Shown: positions 1 to 12,262, counted from the first letter of the stretch. The stretch: 64,000 nucleotides of DNA from Pachyseris speciosa (GCA_016490735.1 JAEMWC010001463.1:1-64000); one strand, 5' to 3'. Notes: a model not told the origin generated them from the sequence alone. Program-made: numbers and translations.

Positions 1-551
1 TTGATACCGATTGGAGAATGTTGTATGTGGAAACGAATAACAACTTTGTTTCTCGGCTTGAAATTCAAAAAGTGCCTGCTTTCTTTTGCTCTTTCTCTGA
101 TTTTTTTTGTTCCGTTTTTTTAGTTTATTCAACAGAAATGGAAATCTGCAAGACGACGGACTCATCATGGTCACTGATAGCAAAACAATCATAGTAACGA
201 CGTCCTTGCTGTTGTTTAAAAGAATCAATTAATAACTAATACGAGGCTGTAAAAGACTCCAGTTATACATTCAACGCTCACAAAAACATTTATGAAGGAG
301 AGCTATCCAGTAAATTACGTTATTACAATGAGACTAGTTAACGTACTGGCAGTTGCAACAACTCTTTAGAGCATCACCCTGAGTGAATTTAGTGGCGATA
401 GAAAATTACAGATGTTTGGCCTGTGAAGCCCAATGCCCTGGTCGCATACAAAAGGTCTAACTTAAAATAGCCATGTTTGAATAGAGATTGGGCCGGCAGT
501 TCGGTCTGTGAACGTTAAAAACTACATGAGTATAAGAAAAAGCCAGCTTAA
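1..551. other. Non-coding stretch, no gene seen
   Basis: No exon with convincing splice sites or family similarity was found. By position it lies within or beyond the intron after the last LRR exon of the minus-strand gene. Confidence 0.4.
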
Positions 552-904
552 AGGTGATTTCCAGTCCGTACTGCGCAGTCTCAACATCCCAATGTTTGTG
601 AGTCTCACACGTTGAATTCGAATCGATGTTATTCGTTACGAACCACTTACCTTATAGTTGAGGCATTTTAAATTCTTTTCCCAACTGTTTCTTTGATTTT
701 TACAGCTACGAAGTTGTTTTCTCTGGTGATATCGGAAAGAACGAAGCATAAAAGCTTTGCATCAACAATGGCGGTTAAAATGAACTTTGAATTGAAATCA
801 TGTAAGTGATTGCGAAACATTACATTTTGTGACCTCTTACATGAACCAAAACAAAAAACGTAAACAAACTCTTGCGACTGCGCAGTACGGACTGGAAATC
901 ACCT
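552..904. mobile_element. TTAA-flanked MITE (Kolobok- or piggyBac-like)
   Basis: The ends are inverted repeats of about 30 bp starting AGGTGATTTCCAGTCC, perfectly matched between 552-580 and 876-904. They are flanked on both sides by TTAA (548-551 and 905-908), the target duplication of Kolobok and piggyBac elements. The 353-bp interior has no long reading frame, so it is a non-autonomous copy. The superfamily choice is inferred from TTAA plus the AGG start. Confidence 0.75.
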
Positions 905-1029
905 TTAAGCACCTTGACAGACCACTTCTCTTCACTGAATCATTACCCTTTGCAAACCTTTGTTTCATCCATCCATTACGTAATTTACCTTTCTATTAGA
1001 TTTTTGTACCTCTAGATCATTGTACTTAC

Positions 1030-1101
1030 ACTGACAGAAGTCTCGTTAATCCATCAAATATCCCTTCAGTTAGTACCTCAATTGAATTCCCGTGCAAATA
1101 C
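1030..1101 (-). CDS. LRR exon 16 (most 3' seen)
   Basis: 72-nt exon with acceptor ttgcaccttcag and donor gtaagtacaa. The core residues are GNSIEVLTEGIFDGLTRLLS. It ends with GT rather than CT, so the residue split across the next junction is probably Val instead of Leu. That may mark the transition out of the repeat array, whose next exon would lie left of the window or in 1-1029. Confidence 0.8.
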
Positions 1102-2541
1102 CTGAAGGTGCAATCACAAAACCGATATTATAAACAACAACCAAGTTTACTGAAAGTCGGTCTCCTTTATCTGACAAGTTATCATCCCTCAGTAAAGGCA
1201 GACACTCACTTGTACTGAGCCACCGATTTCATTTTACGATCACATTACAAAGAAGTATTAGCGCGAGGTTAGTGAAAGATCAAAACAACCATAAATTAAA
1301 ACTAGTAAACATGATTAGAAGCTACGCTGAAATTACGAAAGGCTTAACGGTGGCGACGCAATTTCGTTAAATATCAACTGGTGTTATAGGCGGAGAAAGG
1401 GGCTCAAACAATATATGTTTTCAGACTGAATTAGAAGGTCTCGCATAAGGTGTTTGTTTGCTTTGATGGCTTGCAATTTCTTGTCACGCGTAAACCTGCT
1501 GGTGTTGGTGTATCACAGAAGAAAATGTATAAATTACCCTGAGGTAATTACCCCGAGGTGATGCACACCTCGGAGTAGCGGTAGAGTCGCCTCTAGTCGG
1601 ACGATGTTATTATAAATTTAGAGAGCTTAACAACGACGGCAACAGCAACGAAAATTTATTTCAAAATGTAACTGACTTCTCGTTATTGTAACCCTTTTGC
1701 AATCTTTCCAACTTGTTTAACTTGTAAAATGTGGGCGAACTATTCTGGAGCTAAATAAGTAAAACAGGCGTTAATATTGGGAAAAAGAAAGAAGAGTTCA
1801 CTTTACAATACGCTCACGTTCTCGACAAAACCTAAAATTTGGTCATTTCACGTTTTTGATTTGCTGAGGACGGCAAAGAAATGTACCAAAATGTAAAACG
1901 CACGTGCAGAGGGATTGTTGGATGCTCATTAAGCCATTGTTTTGTGCCGTTATCGTTACCGTCGCCGTTGCTTAAGCTCTTTTTTTTTTTCTCGAAACGG
2001 GGCACCTCTCTCGTTCCTCTATATGCAATAATTTATTTTGGGAAGTTTTATATGCAATGTAACCGATGTTTGATAAGATGATTTCTTAAAGGGAACCTCC
2101 ACTCTTACAAACAATTCACGCTAAATTGTTGGAGATAATTAGTTGCTTCCAAATATTGTTCTGAAACGTAGATATAACATTTTTAAGTGTACTAAAAATA
2201 GATATAATTATCGCCTATTTTTGATTTCAAATTTGCCGGGTGCGGGCATTTTGGATTTGATGACGTGCAATTGTTGCAGCTATTACCAGGAAGCAAATGA
2301 AGCAGAAAATCATTTGTGTTAAACAATAGGGCAACCATTACACGCCATCAAATCCGAAATGGCCGCGCCCGGGAAATTTAAAAGTGAAAAAAGGCGATGA
2401 TGATATCCATTTTTTATACACTTAAATGTTATATCCACATTTTAAAACAAAAGTTGAAAGCTGCTGAAGTAATTATTGCCTACAACTTAGCATCAATTTG
2501 CTGTAAGATTGGAATACTGAATTTTCTTTTATTCAACTTAC
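1102..2541. other. Intron 15 of the LRR gene
   Basis: No coding exon seen. It holds an inverted repeat of about 110 bp arms (2160-2450) and a poly-T run near 1980-1992. The rest shows no recognisable element. Confidence 0.5.
2086..2450. repeat. Imperfect inverted-repeat element, probable MITE remnant
   Basis: About 110 bp at 2160-2275 pairs imperfectly with 2336-2450; both arms share the blocks around GATATAACATTT, AAGTGTA and GGATTTGATG. A TTAA followed by AGGGAACCTCCACTC at 2086 looks like the left end of a TTAA-type MITE, but the matching right end is missing. Confidence 0.55.
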
Positions 2542-2613
2542 AGATCATACAACTCTACCAGATCCTTAAACTGATCGCGATGGAGCTTAGTTATCCTGTT
2601 CTTCTCCAATTTC
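2542..2613 (-). CDS. LRR exon 15
   Basis: 72-nt exon, acceptor tgcactag, donor gtaagttgaa. The core is KNRITKLHRDQFKDLVELYD: it keeps the N, L and F positions of an LRR but has H-R-D-Q where most repeats have P-x-G-x. It joins in phase to exons 14 and 16 through a split Leu codon. Confidence 0.8.
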
Positions 2614-3142
2614 CTAGTGCATTAAAAAAGTGAAATTTTAATATTACATTTATGTACTGGGGCATTTCTTCGCTGTAAACCTTCATCTTTCAGCTGATGG
2701 AAATTATGTAGCCTGCGAGCAAGCTCTGTCTGGGGATGGAGGAGGGGGAGGGAGGTGGATTAGTGGGGAGGGGGGGATGGAGAGAGAGTTTGCAACGATC
2801 TCTCTGCGATTTGAATTCCACACCTAATGCTCCCTGTGGTTTCCGATGGCCTGAGCTGTCAAAATTTGGCCAATCAGCGCAAACCGGAATTTTGTTTCTT
2901 CCGTCGAACAAGAAAGGACACGAAGGAACAACTTTGGCAAACGCATGAAAAAGACCGCAATAGTCGCTGAAAAAAATAACACTTTCTAAGAGCCGGAGTC
3001 TGCCTACCGTGTGCTACAAATATGATCGAAAAACATGCGAAGGTTTCAGCTTTATTGCGGCAATTTTACGTGGTAAACCAATGTTTGCTGTACCGGAGAG
3101 TGAAGTCGACGTCTCGGATGTCTGACCAAGGATGAAGTGAAC
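2614..3142. other. Intronic stretch, no gene seen
   Basis: Contains a purine-rich G/A segment (2736-2790). No exon or element termini recognised. Confidence 0.4.
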
Positions 3143-3790
3143 TTAGATAGATGCCCCGTTCAAAGAAGATCGCCAAGAAAAGATCGCAACAGATATCCCC
3201 ACGCTTCGGACTTCGGCGACAGAAGTGGGGAAAACCAATACTCTCTGTCGACGACTTTTTTCGATCGCAGCAGCGACAGCAAAAACTTGATAAATCATAC
3301 TTTTGCCAAATCCTGCAGGCAAAACAGTGAGAAAATCTTTGCTTTGAAGTAAGTTAAGCTTATCGACTGCCCGACGCTGTTCTGGTTTCAAATCTAACGG
3401 AGAGTTCGGATGATTCAAGACGTTTCAAGATATCGCTTTCTCCGCTTTGTTATCGCTTTCTCCGCTGGAGCAAATAAGAGCTGGAGCTTGGTTGATCGCA
3501 ATTCATCGTCTGTTCAGTCCGACACAGAAGCGGCAGAAATTCCTATCCCTCTGTAGCTTCTTCGACTTGGTCGTAGATGATGCTTTGCAAAGGACAAACG
3601 AAAAAAAAAACTGTTTGCTGTTGTTTCACTTTAAGAATCGATGGCAGCAAAGAGCTGAAATATATATCAAACTTTTGCCGTAACCAGTCGGTAATACAGC
3701 TAGGGCATGTCTGCCTTGAATCCGGCAAAGCTTTCAGTCACCGCCTGACGTTGTTCGAGTCTTAAACTTAACGGAAACTTCAGATGGAAC
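3143..3790 (-). pseudogene. RecQ-like helicase N-terminal fragments, two degenerate copies
   Basis: The first piece (3143-3430) is open on the minus strand and reads LKPEQRRAVDKL followed by LPAGFGKS, a Q-motif-like start plus a Walker A motif as in RecQ-family superfamily-2 helicases. The second (about 3543-3790) repeats the same region. LRLEQRQAV is in one frame, LPTGYGKSLIY (a second Walker A) in another, and the motif-Ia-like PLQSIIYDQVEEA in a third, so it carries at least two frameshifts. Nothing beyond motif Ia (DEAH box, helicase C domain) is present. It sits in an intron of the LRR gene, on the same strand. A working helicase is excluded; a mobile-element passenger or a dead gene duplicate is likely. 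Confidence 0.7.
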
Positions 3791-3987
3791 GAAAAATTCT
3801 TGCAAGCTTTTAGAACAGAATCACTACAGTCGTCCGATGATAGATTACGTCACCAATCGGTCAAATCAGCCAATCAACATAAATTTCCCCGTAGAGCTTG
3901 CTTGCAGGCTAGAATTGATGTAATATAGTAAAACAGGCAGCGAAATTCCCAAAACTTCTTTGGCACTCAAGTTAGTTAAAAGCTCAA

Positions 3988-4411
3988 TACAGTAAACACC
4001 CGCATATAAGAACTAGTGGATTAAGAACACCAGGCTGAAATTTTGAACATTAAAGCCCCATTTTTATAAGAACAAGATCAGCCTGAAAATTGTAACATGT
4101 TCTTGTAAAATGGAAAAAGTGTCATAATTACAAAACATGTAAGTTTATGTTTACTGTCAGATAACTACATAACTCTATCAGCTGTCAAGCTGTCTTCTTT
4201 TGGTATTGAGTACTTTTTTTCTACAAAAATTATCTAGTTTATTTTCCTAAAATATGCTAATTATACCTCTAGCAACATGTTTTGGATAGCATTACTAAAT
4301 AAAAATTTAAGAACATTTTGAGGCTGATTTGTCACTAAGCACCCGATAAATAAGAACTCAATCAGCCTGACCTCCGAAATCGTGTGTTCTTATATGCGGT
4401 TGTTTACTGTA
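3988..4411. mobile_element. TA-flanked MITE, Tc1/mariner-like
   Basis: The left end CAGTAAACACCCGCATATAA and the right end are inverted repeats of about 24 bp with one mismatch, each bordered by TA, the target duplication of Tc1/mariner elements. The 424-bp body contains repeats of 'aagaac' around CAGCCTGA and has no reading frame. Confidence 0.75.
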
Positions 4412-4612
4412 TATCAAACATAGTTATCTTATGAAAGCAATTTCCATGGGTACGATCATTGTAGGGTGACAATCTCAGTACCAATGAAATAATTGTAGCC
4501 ATTCTCGCTCCGTTGTGCTTAGGATGACTTACGTTATTGATCTAGTTAATACACAAATGTGTCATGTAATTTTTACATCTTTTTATTTGAATCGCAAATA
4601 AAGTTTACTTAC

Positions 4613-4684
4613 AGTATCCTCAGCTTAGTCAAGTTTCTGAAGATGTTTGGGGAGAGATAATCCAATTTGTTACGGGCCAGAAAC
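4613..4684 (-). CDS. LRR exon 14
   Basis: 72-nt exon, acceptor gtcatttttcag, donor gtaagtaaac. Core RNKLDYLSPNIFRNLTKLRI. It belongs to the subclass with Leu two residues before the final TxL (FxxLTxL), like exons 9 and 11-16. It is separated from exon 13 by a 6.4-kb intron. Confidence 0.85.
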
Positions 4685-5269
4685 CTGAAAAATGACAATG
4701 TCAATAAACTATAAAGAAAAAAAACATACAACTGGTATAAACAGCGTTTACCGCAGCTAGCTATAGCATAAAATCACATGTACAAGCATCGACAGCTATC
4801 ACAATTTTCACCTTATGTATGCTCATTAAGTTAAACTTTTAGGTTAATCAAATGAGGTGTTTAGCGTTGTTTCTATATAGCAAAAGATGGCAGTGAAAGT
4901 ATACAACGATATTTAATTAGGAATGACAGGATGCTTTGAATATATCTGGCTCAGGTTGCGTGCGGGATGAGGCTTATAAATGAACCAGGAGAGGGAAAGT
5001 AGCTCATAGCTAAGCGAAAAACGTTCTGCGCATCATCACTGCTCGAGAGCTTTTCGCGGGCTCTTGTTGGTCTTTGAATGAAATCGAACACGATACCAGG
5101 AGAGCGTTCGTACCGTGCGAAGTGTTGAGTTTTTTTTTTTGCCGGACTAAAGCACATGGAATTGTATACCAGCTGGTGTTACACGAGAGAAAAATATGCA
5201 GTGGAATTAAAAGCTTTGAAATTCGCTAAAAGGCGAATATTCATGTGATTTGAGTATGTTTGTGATCAA

Positions 5270-5880
5270 GGGAAATAAGATTTCATAGCGAAGCAATAAT
5301 ATGAGGGGAATAATTGGAGGTGTTGGTTACTAAACAGTTTTCCAACGAACAGTTGAATTCTGGCTACAACAACAACAAACTTAAGCATCAAGAAACACTC
5401 ATTGGTAAAGTTAAACCAGTTCAAAAATAACTTTCGTACTTTGCCTGTGTGTTGGGACTAAAACTCAGTGTATACTGCTTATGACAAGCTGAACTTCTTA
5501 AAAAATACAGTAGATTTATGCGAAGAGCAGCGGCCGAGCGTGCGTGTTCAGTGAATGCTGGCCACACCGTAAATCGATAAAATAATCTTTGCGAAACAAA
5601 TTAAAATCCGCTCTGGCAAAAAAATTAGACATTTTGGTAAACACAGCATACACAGATTAACTCTTTCGCTAAACACGGTTGAGCTCTCGACCTTAGATAT
5701 TCAGTGGTTTGCTTATATGACCACAAATTGTGCAAGAGGTTGATCATGACACAAGACTTTCGGGCACGGTTTGTTTACACTCCGTAGGAACATTAGGGAT
5801 CTTAACTTCTTTAATGCTTGTTTGTTTGTTTTGTTTTTTACTTGATTAACTCGAGATAAAATCAAACTACAGCACTTAAA
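5270..5880 (+). repeat. Dispersed repeat R1, copy a
   Basis: Closely similar, in the same orientation, to 28330-28960: both contain gaattctgg, aaactcagtgtat, ctggccacacc, cagcatacacaga, gttgagctctcgacct and tcagtggtttgcttata in the same order. No terminal inverted repeat or reading frame identified the family. Confidence 0.75.
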
Positions 5881-5939
5881 ATACATTCGAAAGATGAAAA
5901 TTTTACCCATCGTGGTTTTCATATGTTAAAAGCGATTTG

Positions 5940-6175
5940 CATGATGGAAAACCTCAATGCAGTCAAATGCCGGCAAGGGTTGATTGCCTGACTGCGTTGT
6001 CGATGATTAAATTCTTGCGCAACAATTTAAAAACCCGCTCTGACAAAAAACGAGATACTTTGGCAAACGCAGAAAATGAAGACTGACTCTTTCCCTACCC
6101 TCAGTTGAGCTCTTCACCTTAGATATTCAGCAGTTTCCTCACATAGCAACATTTTGTAAACCGGTTCATGACAGT
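5940..6175 (+). repeat. Dispersed repeat R1, degenerate copy b
   Basis: A shorter, more diverged copy of the second half of R1, with the shared order ccgctctgacaaaaaa, actttggcaaac, gttgagctcttcacct and agatattcagcagttt. It lies directly after copy a. Confidence 0.6.
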
Positions 6176-8679
6176 AATGGGCTTCCCAAAGCGATCTCTT
6201 TTCATGCAGCGAGAGAAATGAGGACCTTAAAACGATTTTTATAGTTCAAGAAGTGTTGAGAAAATTGAAGGTCAAGACGGGTATATGCACAGCTAGTTAT
6301 TTCTCTACAATAATTATTGCTGTGTTCCGGGATGCCTTCAGAGGCCTATCCTGATTTGGAGGAGCCGCCATTTTTTTTTTCAAATTTCTGGATCTTGAGC
6401 CCGCTCAGAGTTCGCGCATGCTTGTTGCGTTTTTCCGCTCTGAAGCTTTTCTCATGGTAATCATGGCTAGCGGTATTGCTTGTGGGCGCGTACGCACGAC
6501 GGAGTCGCCGAATAATTAACAACATCCTAATAATCATCATCATCATCATCATCCAACATGGCGGACATACTCCAGCTGACCAGCAAGTTTTCAACTTTTC
6601 AGCGTCCATCTATTCTTTGATAAACGACAACCATGTTATGGTCAATTGACATCTGTTAAATAAAGACATCCGCTGACCAGTATTACGTAACCATATCGCC
6701 GGCTTAAGTTCATCGAGGTCTGGTGTGTTTTTTTTTTTAGTTGACTGCTGACCACGTACTGGTTTTCGATTCTCAAGGCAGGTCAACGGGCACCTAAGCC
6801 AAAACGAGGCTTAATTTTCCGCGCGCTTTCTACGGCTCACACTCGAGGGCAGAAAAAAGCCGATCAATTGCATCTGCATGTCTCAAAATCCAACAAAAAG
6901 CCATCAAGAAAATGTCCAAAACCAGGGCGTTTAACGCTTTATTTAAAAAAGATCTTCGTCCAAAGGCACGAAGTTTCGCTTTCTACATAAGTAATTCTCG
7001 AAATTTTTTTTGAGCAGATAAGAATGATCGTTTGGATGTTTAAAAGCAGCGAAATGTGTTGGTTGGCTTTGGTAATTTTATCGTAAACGTTTCTGCTAGG
7101 GATAAGCCATGTGTGGTTTGGCAAGCGCTATCTTCGTTATAACTGGATGATATTTTGACGCTTAGAATTGAAGAAGCTTCCTCGGTGGACATGGGAAGTA
7201 ACAGTAAAGCTATCAAGGCAGTTCAGGGTTTTGTCTGCTTAGCCAAGCAACGAATTTTTATGAAATGGCGCTATCATGCAGCTCTGTGTTCCGAGTGATT
7301 GCTAACCGATTAAACTATCAGGTTTGTAGTCATATATATTTGTCTTTTGCAGAGACATTTCATGTCAAAATTTCTCAGCAATTTTCCTAACTTTGTACGA
7401 GATATGTTTGTTACTTGTCTTTTCTCCACCATCTCCAAGAATCATCCGGGAAACATAAGCTTACGCATCTTGTAATGTGCCGTTATTGTTTAGCGGTTTT
7501 TAAACTGCGATCAGTTCCTGTTGGCTCTTTTAAATTTCCAGTTTCGTAATCAAGTTAATTTTTTGCTTTTCTACGGACATTTTTCTAGTTTGCTACTTGA
7601 GAGATGTTTGTTAGTCGTCTTATTTCTCCGCCTTCACCAAGAATATCAAACAAAGACCCATGGCACTTTGTTTGTTTGCTTTTTTTGGTTTGTTTTCCAT
7701 TGAATTTCCTAAATTTTTTCGCGCGCTTTCTGTGGCTCGAAATTTCACATTCAGTTGCATGGTTTCTTTAACTTCATCTTCTTCGAAGTTTGTCTTTTAA
7801 TTCGCGTAAAAGGCACAGAAACAAAAAACTACTTTGAAGATACTCCGAAAGGTGAATTTTCAAGTGATAAAAAGAAAGAGCAAAAGATTGTTCTCAGGAT
7901 ATTCCCTTTATGGAACCAATAACTCCTCATTACGTAGCTCTGAGTTTGATGTTCTATGAGTACCTTAATGATGATAAAGTTCCTAGTTTTTCTCTGACAT
8001 TACGCTCTGAGCAGCATACTTATCATACCCGTAGTGCATTATCTGATCATCTAGTTTATTGAATCGTTCCGTACAAACTTAAGCGACTTTCCCCCAAGTA
8101 TAAGTGGTAGATATTTTTCGAACAACATTCACTCTTGTATTCGTTGAAAACCTTCAAAAAACAATTCAAATGTGCACTGACAACTTATTATGCTGCACAG
8201 TATATATATTATATATAAATTTGTTCTGCTGTCCCAAGTATATCTATCTTGTATCTATTTTTTTCTTTTTTACTGTCATAATCTATAATTTTACTATGAA
8301 GCACAATATAAGTCTACCTAGATGTGCCCTTCTCCTATTTAGTATTACTTCATTCTCTGTAATCAATAGTTCTGTAATTAATGCTAAATGGAAAAAATAA
8401 AAATACTAATAGTAACTAGTTTTTCTAAATGGAAAAGCATCCATTTTGGATCGACTTGCATGGCGCACGGATTGTGTTGTTGAAAAACAAAAAGGGCTTT
8501 CACTTTACCGCGGCATCTTGCAGCTCACCAAGAAAGGTCACTTAACAGTTCACCAGAACTGTCAGGTTTGTTTTATTTTTTCTCTTTTCTACGACATTTA
8601 AGCTTATGTCAAAATTGCTCAGCAGTTTTTTTTTAAGCTTACTACGAAATATGTTTGTTAAGCTTCGATTTAAAAGATC

Positions 8680-9130
8680 AGACAGTTTCATCCAACATCG
8701 TGTTTGTCACACATAACGGTGGGTGGCTAAATGCGCAAACAATGTTTGACCAAACACTGGACAAAGTGAGTCCACCGAACGATTTTTGCGCATTATCGCT
8801 GAAATTTACGACGTTATGTGGTTCATTTGGTTGCTTTTACCGGCTCTGCACGATTTGTTTGTTGGGGTGGCTAAACGATCAAACATTTGTTCGTAACGCG
8901 AAATCACTGTTGGATGAAAATGTTTGATCTAGATCAAACATAGAAAGCCAGTCGAATGCACTATTGAGAGAGGTGGCTAAACGGTCAAACGTGTTCGTCC
9001 AACACGATGTTGGATGAAAATGTTTGATCTAGATCAAACATGGCTAACCAGTTAAATGCACCATAAAATGCTTATCGTCAAACATGCTCGTTCAATACGA
9101 TGTTGGATGAAAATGCGTGATCGTTTAGCC
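8680..9130. repeat. Reiterated palindromic repeat (MITE-like)
   Basis: The motif 'ggtggctaaac' and 'tgttggatgaaaatg' recur through this stretch. The perfect 20-nt palindrome TGTTTGATCTAGATCAAACA occurs twice, at 8921-8940 and 9021-9040, exactly 100 bp apart. The structure suggests a short element that has been tandemly repeated; the family is unknown. Confidence 0.65.
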
Positions 9131-9139
9131 AGGGCTTTT

Positions 9140-9244
9140 CTTATCTAATTTTCCCCACCTTCTTCAAAGAAACCTACCCATCGTAATTTGTGACAAATTA
9201 CGATGGGTAGGTTTCTTTGAAGAAGGTGGGGGAAATTAAATAAG
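9140..9244. repeat. Fold-back hairpin, 52-bp arms
   Basis: Positions 9140-9191 are the reverse complement of 9193-9244 with about three mismatches and a one-base centre. The arm contains the 'ccaccttcttcaaagaa' motif of the surrounding repeat cluster, so it probably arose by inverted duplication of one unit. Confidence 0.85.
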
Positions 9245-11058
9245 TTTGTGAATTGCGGTCAATTCCTGTTGACTTCTCTAAACGATCAGGTTCCTAGTCT
9301 ACGAACGTTTATGTCAAAATTGTTTTGCAATGTTTGGAACTTACAGTGTTTTCATGGCAAGAAATGAGGGACATGAGGGTGCGGAGTCACTTCAGAGCAG
9401 TCTCGAGAGCTGTCAAATACTTTCTTTCTTTAGCGAGATGCTTTTGGATGATCGTTGCTATAGAAATTTGCGGGGGTCCGAAATGAAAATGAAAAAGATG
9501 GCGGCCCTGTCGAGTAATCAACGAATGTCTACAGCAGCGAAGAAATAAAGACAATAAAGAAAGTTTATTTGGAAAACATCCACTAATAAATAAATCGATT
9601 TTTGTCTGTTAAGGCAAAAGATCGGAAATTCTTTGCGTATGAAATTGTACTGTACGTCGAACAATCACGGCGAATTGAAATTTTGATTTCTTCCTGTTTA
9701 ATTTTCCCGCTATCTCGCCGCATGGTTTTGTGGTCATTCTCAGTCTTTATCCGAGGAATTCGATCCGTAAAAAAGCCTGGGAAAGAGAAGAATGACGGAA
9801 CAAATTGGCGTGCCGTACTTGTATCTTGCGAAAGCTTTGAACTTGCGTACAATTCACAGCACTCATGTCGCTTCTATGAAGACTTATCTTCATCCAAGAA
9901 GACTTGAAAAAAGTCCATCTTCAATGCTGCTTACCGTGGTGGATCGAAACTTTGATAGGAAAACAGTTTCATGGCTGTGAACGGCATTGTTTTGGAACAA
10001 AAATTTGAATTGATACCAGGGAATTCGTTCCCTCACGGGCTTGTAAAGTTAAATTTTTCGACGGCGATTCAGCTGGAAACGGCATCCCGCCATACTTTTC
10101 ATACCAAAGAAGAAAGCTCAACTTTAAAGTTCAAAACCGTGGCAGATAAAGCTGGAAATTGAGTAATTTTTGTGTCAAAGAACGGCTACCGATGTCAAGG
10201 AACAGGATCCAAATTTTCTTGGAAGAAATGGTCGCATCGTACTTTGTTTCCTTGCAATGTCGTGTTGTTTTGTGGTTTTCGAACTATGGTCGGTTCCTAG
10301 CTGTTGACTGCTATCAGGTTGGTACTCCCCTTTATCTTGTCTACGGACATTTGTGTCAAAATTAGTTAGTAATTTTTCTAGCTTACTACAAGCTTACACG
10401 TTTTTCTACTTTCTCCACCTTCTCCAAGAATCTTCGAACACGCATACGAGACGTGCTTTGTTTTCTTGCAATGTTTTGTTTTTGATCCGCTTTGAATCCT
10501 TTTACGCTTTGAACTGAAATTTTAGACTTAAGAATGTTTGTTTGCCTGTTTTTTTTTGTTTTTTTTTTTGTTTGGTTTTTTTTTTCAAACGTTTGCTATC
10601 GAATAGGTCATCCGGGAAACTATGCAAAGTTGTTCTCAACCAGAGAAAATGTTAATCCTGGAGCTCCGCTTTTAGGCTTGGCTAAATCTATATATTAATG
10701 GTTACAGTATCAGCCCGTTGTCCTAAAGCTCGCATTTATTCTATTCCAGTTGGTAATTCAGATGTACTTTTTACTTTTTCCGAGGCAGTAACTGTTGAGA
10801 CCATATCGTTTCTATACCCCGGGTGGCGTTGAACTTCTTATCTTTCCTCCAGAAATGAACAAAGGTATAACATGCTGGTTAAAACCTTCAGAAAACTAGT
10901 GATTTAAGCAACTTACGCAAGGGTGAAAAAAACTCAAATGTAAACTAAAAACAATAAATAAAACTCAATGTAGGCTGAAGCGAAACCCTAATTTCTGTCT
11001 GTTGTTTTGGCTTACTTTTAAACTCTGTTGGATAATAGAATCATTGATGTCTACTTAC

Positions 11059-11130
11059 AGAAATTCCAGGTTAGTCAAGCTATCAAAAACTCCTTTTGGC
11101 AAACGTTTCACTTTATTGCTTGATAAATCC
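11059..11130 (-). CDS. LRR exon 13
   Basis: 72-nt exon, acceptor cgacttgacag, donor gtaagtagac. Core SNKVKRLPKGVFDSLTNLEF, close to the family consensus with intact LPxGxF. It starts with G completing the Leu codon left by exon 12. Confidence 0.9.
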
Positions 11131-11622
11131 CTGTCAAGTCGGAGGGAATAAATTATGACTAAATTAAGAGATCGATGGCCGTGACAAACTGAGAATTGAG
11201 GTGAAAAACACACAGGCAGTCACCAACTGAGGTGCCAGTTATACCCTCCTTCTATCCATTTGACAAAGGTGTCGAATTACGGAGCCAGTTCACCGAGAAC
11301 GATCATAGGTCATGCGTCAGTTAACAGTGATTAACACAAGTTAGCGTAGGCACACGTAAACACGATAAACAATAAAACATGATTTTGTTTAGCCTCTGTT
11401 CAACTCTGGAACTTCAAGGTTACAGTGCAATTTTAGGTTCTCGCATAGCCAGTTTGAAATTGAATTTTTGAGGGGTTTTGAGGGTTACAAGTCTGCCCAG
11501 TATGGCCGCGTGAATGTGATGAGTGGGTACACAGTGATTGGTGTAGGGCCTAGAGCAACGAACTTCCAATGTTAGTGTTAAATAAAACAATGAAAGAATT
11601 TGGCCTGTCATGTTCCACTTAC
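11131..11622. other. Intron 12
   Basis: 492 bp without exon or recognisable element. Confidence 0.5.
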
Positions 11623-11694
11623 AGTTCATCCAACGTCATCAAGTCAGCAAACACTTTTGGGTGCAGGAACGTGATATTGTTGTTGAATAACCAC
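11623..11694 (-). CDS. LRR exon 12
   Basis: 72-nt exon, acceptor atatcacgtag, donor gtaagtggaa. Core NNNITFLHPKVFADLMTLDE. The acceptor lacks a strong pyrimidine tract, but the frame and phase agree with both neighbours. Confidence 0.85.
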
Positions 11695-12262
11695 CTACGT
11701 GATATATTAAGTTGAACTAAATACAAGAGAATCTCAACAATCAGGCCCTGTAACAAAAACTAGGGATCCTTAAAAGCAAGAGATCAATATTCGCTTGACT
11801 TGTACTTTTCTTTTCTTCCAAAAGACAGGGGACTGAGTTTATAAACGCTTACACGGCCAGTGCTCAAGAGTGAGCACAGGTCACCCAAACAATGACGTCT
11901 GCCATTTATTCTTTACTTGTTTTCGCGACACAAAAGCAGCCATCATTGGCGTCATTATAAGCCTTTTTGTAGACTATGACTTAGTAAAAGCGTTCAGTTC
12001 CACACTTCTGAAATGGACTGACCGACTAACAATAACTTGAAACACCATCCTACTATATCTGCAACATTGGAAGGAGTGTTGTATTTTTTTACGATTCACT
12101 TGCCGCAGAGGATATATTGTCAAACCAAAACAGGCAAAAGTGACCACCACCCAAGTTGATGACCATAGGCAGTGGTGATCAGTCAGGAGATCTGCCGCAT
12201 TCGAACATCGTGTAAAGTGGACAACTGGATACTCTGTTATGATATGAAAGGTAACCACTCAC
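11695..12262. other. Intron 11
   Basis: 568 bp with no exon or element recognised. Confidence 0.5.

Larger units (their letters stand above)
7310..10440 (+). repeat. Cluster of degenerate ~150-bp repeat units
   Basis: At least five related blocks (7310-7450, 7500-7660, 8550-8665, 9280-9335, 10300-10440) share the order 'tcaggtt', 'tctacggacatt', 'tgtcaaaatt', 'cagcaattttt', 'cttactacgaaatatgtttgtta' (with gaps) and 'ctccaccttctccaagaat'. They are separated by unrelated sequence. No coding potential. Confidence 0.55.
4685..11058. other. Intron 13, 6.4 kb, filled with degenerate repeats
   Basis: No 72-nt LRR exon was found here on inspection. It holds two copies of a dispersed repeat (5270-5880, 5940-6175), a short ATC run (6535-6555), a cluster of degenerate repeats (7310-10440), a fold-back hairpin (9140-9244) and a T-rich tract (10545-10586). 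4685-5269, 6176-7309 and 10441-11058 show nothing further recognisable. Confidence 0.5.

Noticed and set aside
9330..9548. Possible exon beginning after 'cttac' at 9347-9351
   Set aside because: The 72-nt window has no LRR pattern and a stop in the expected phase.
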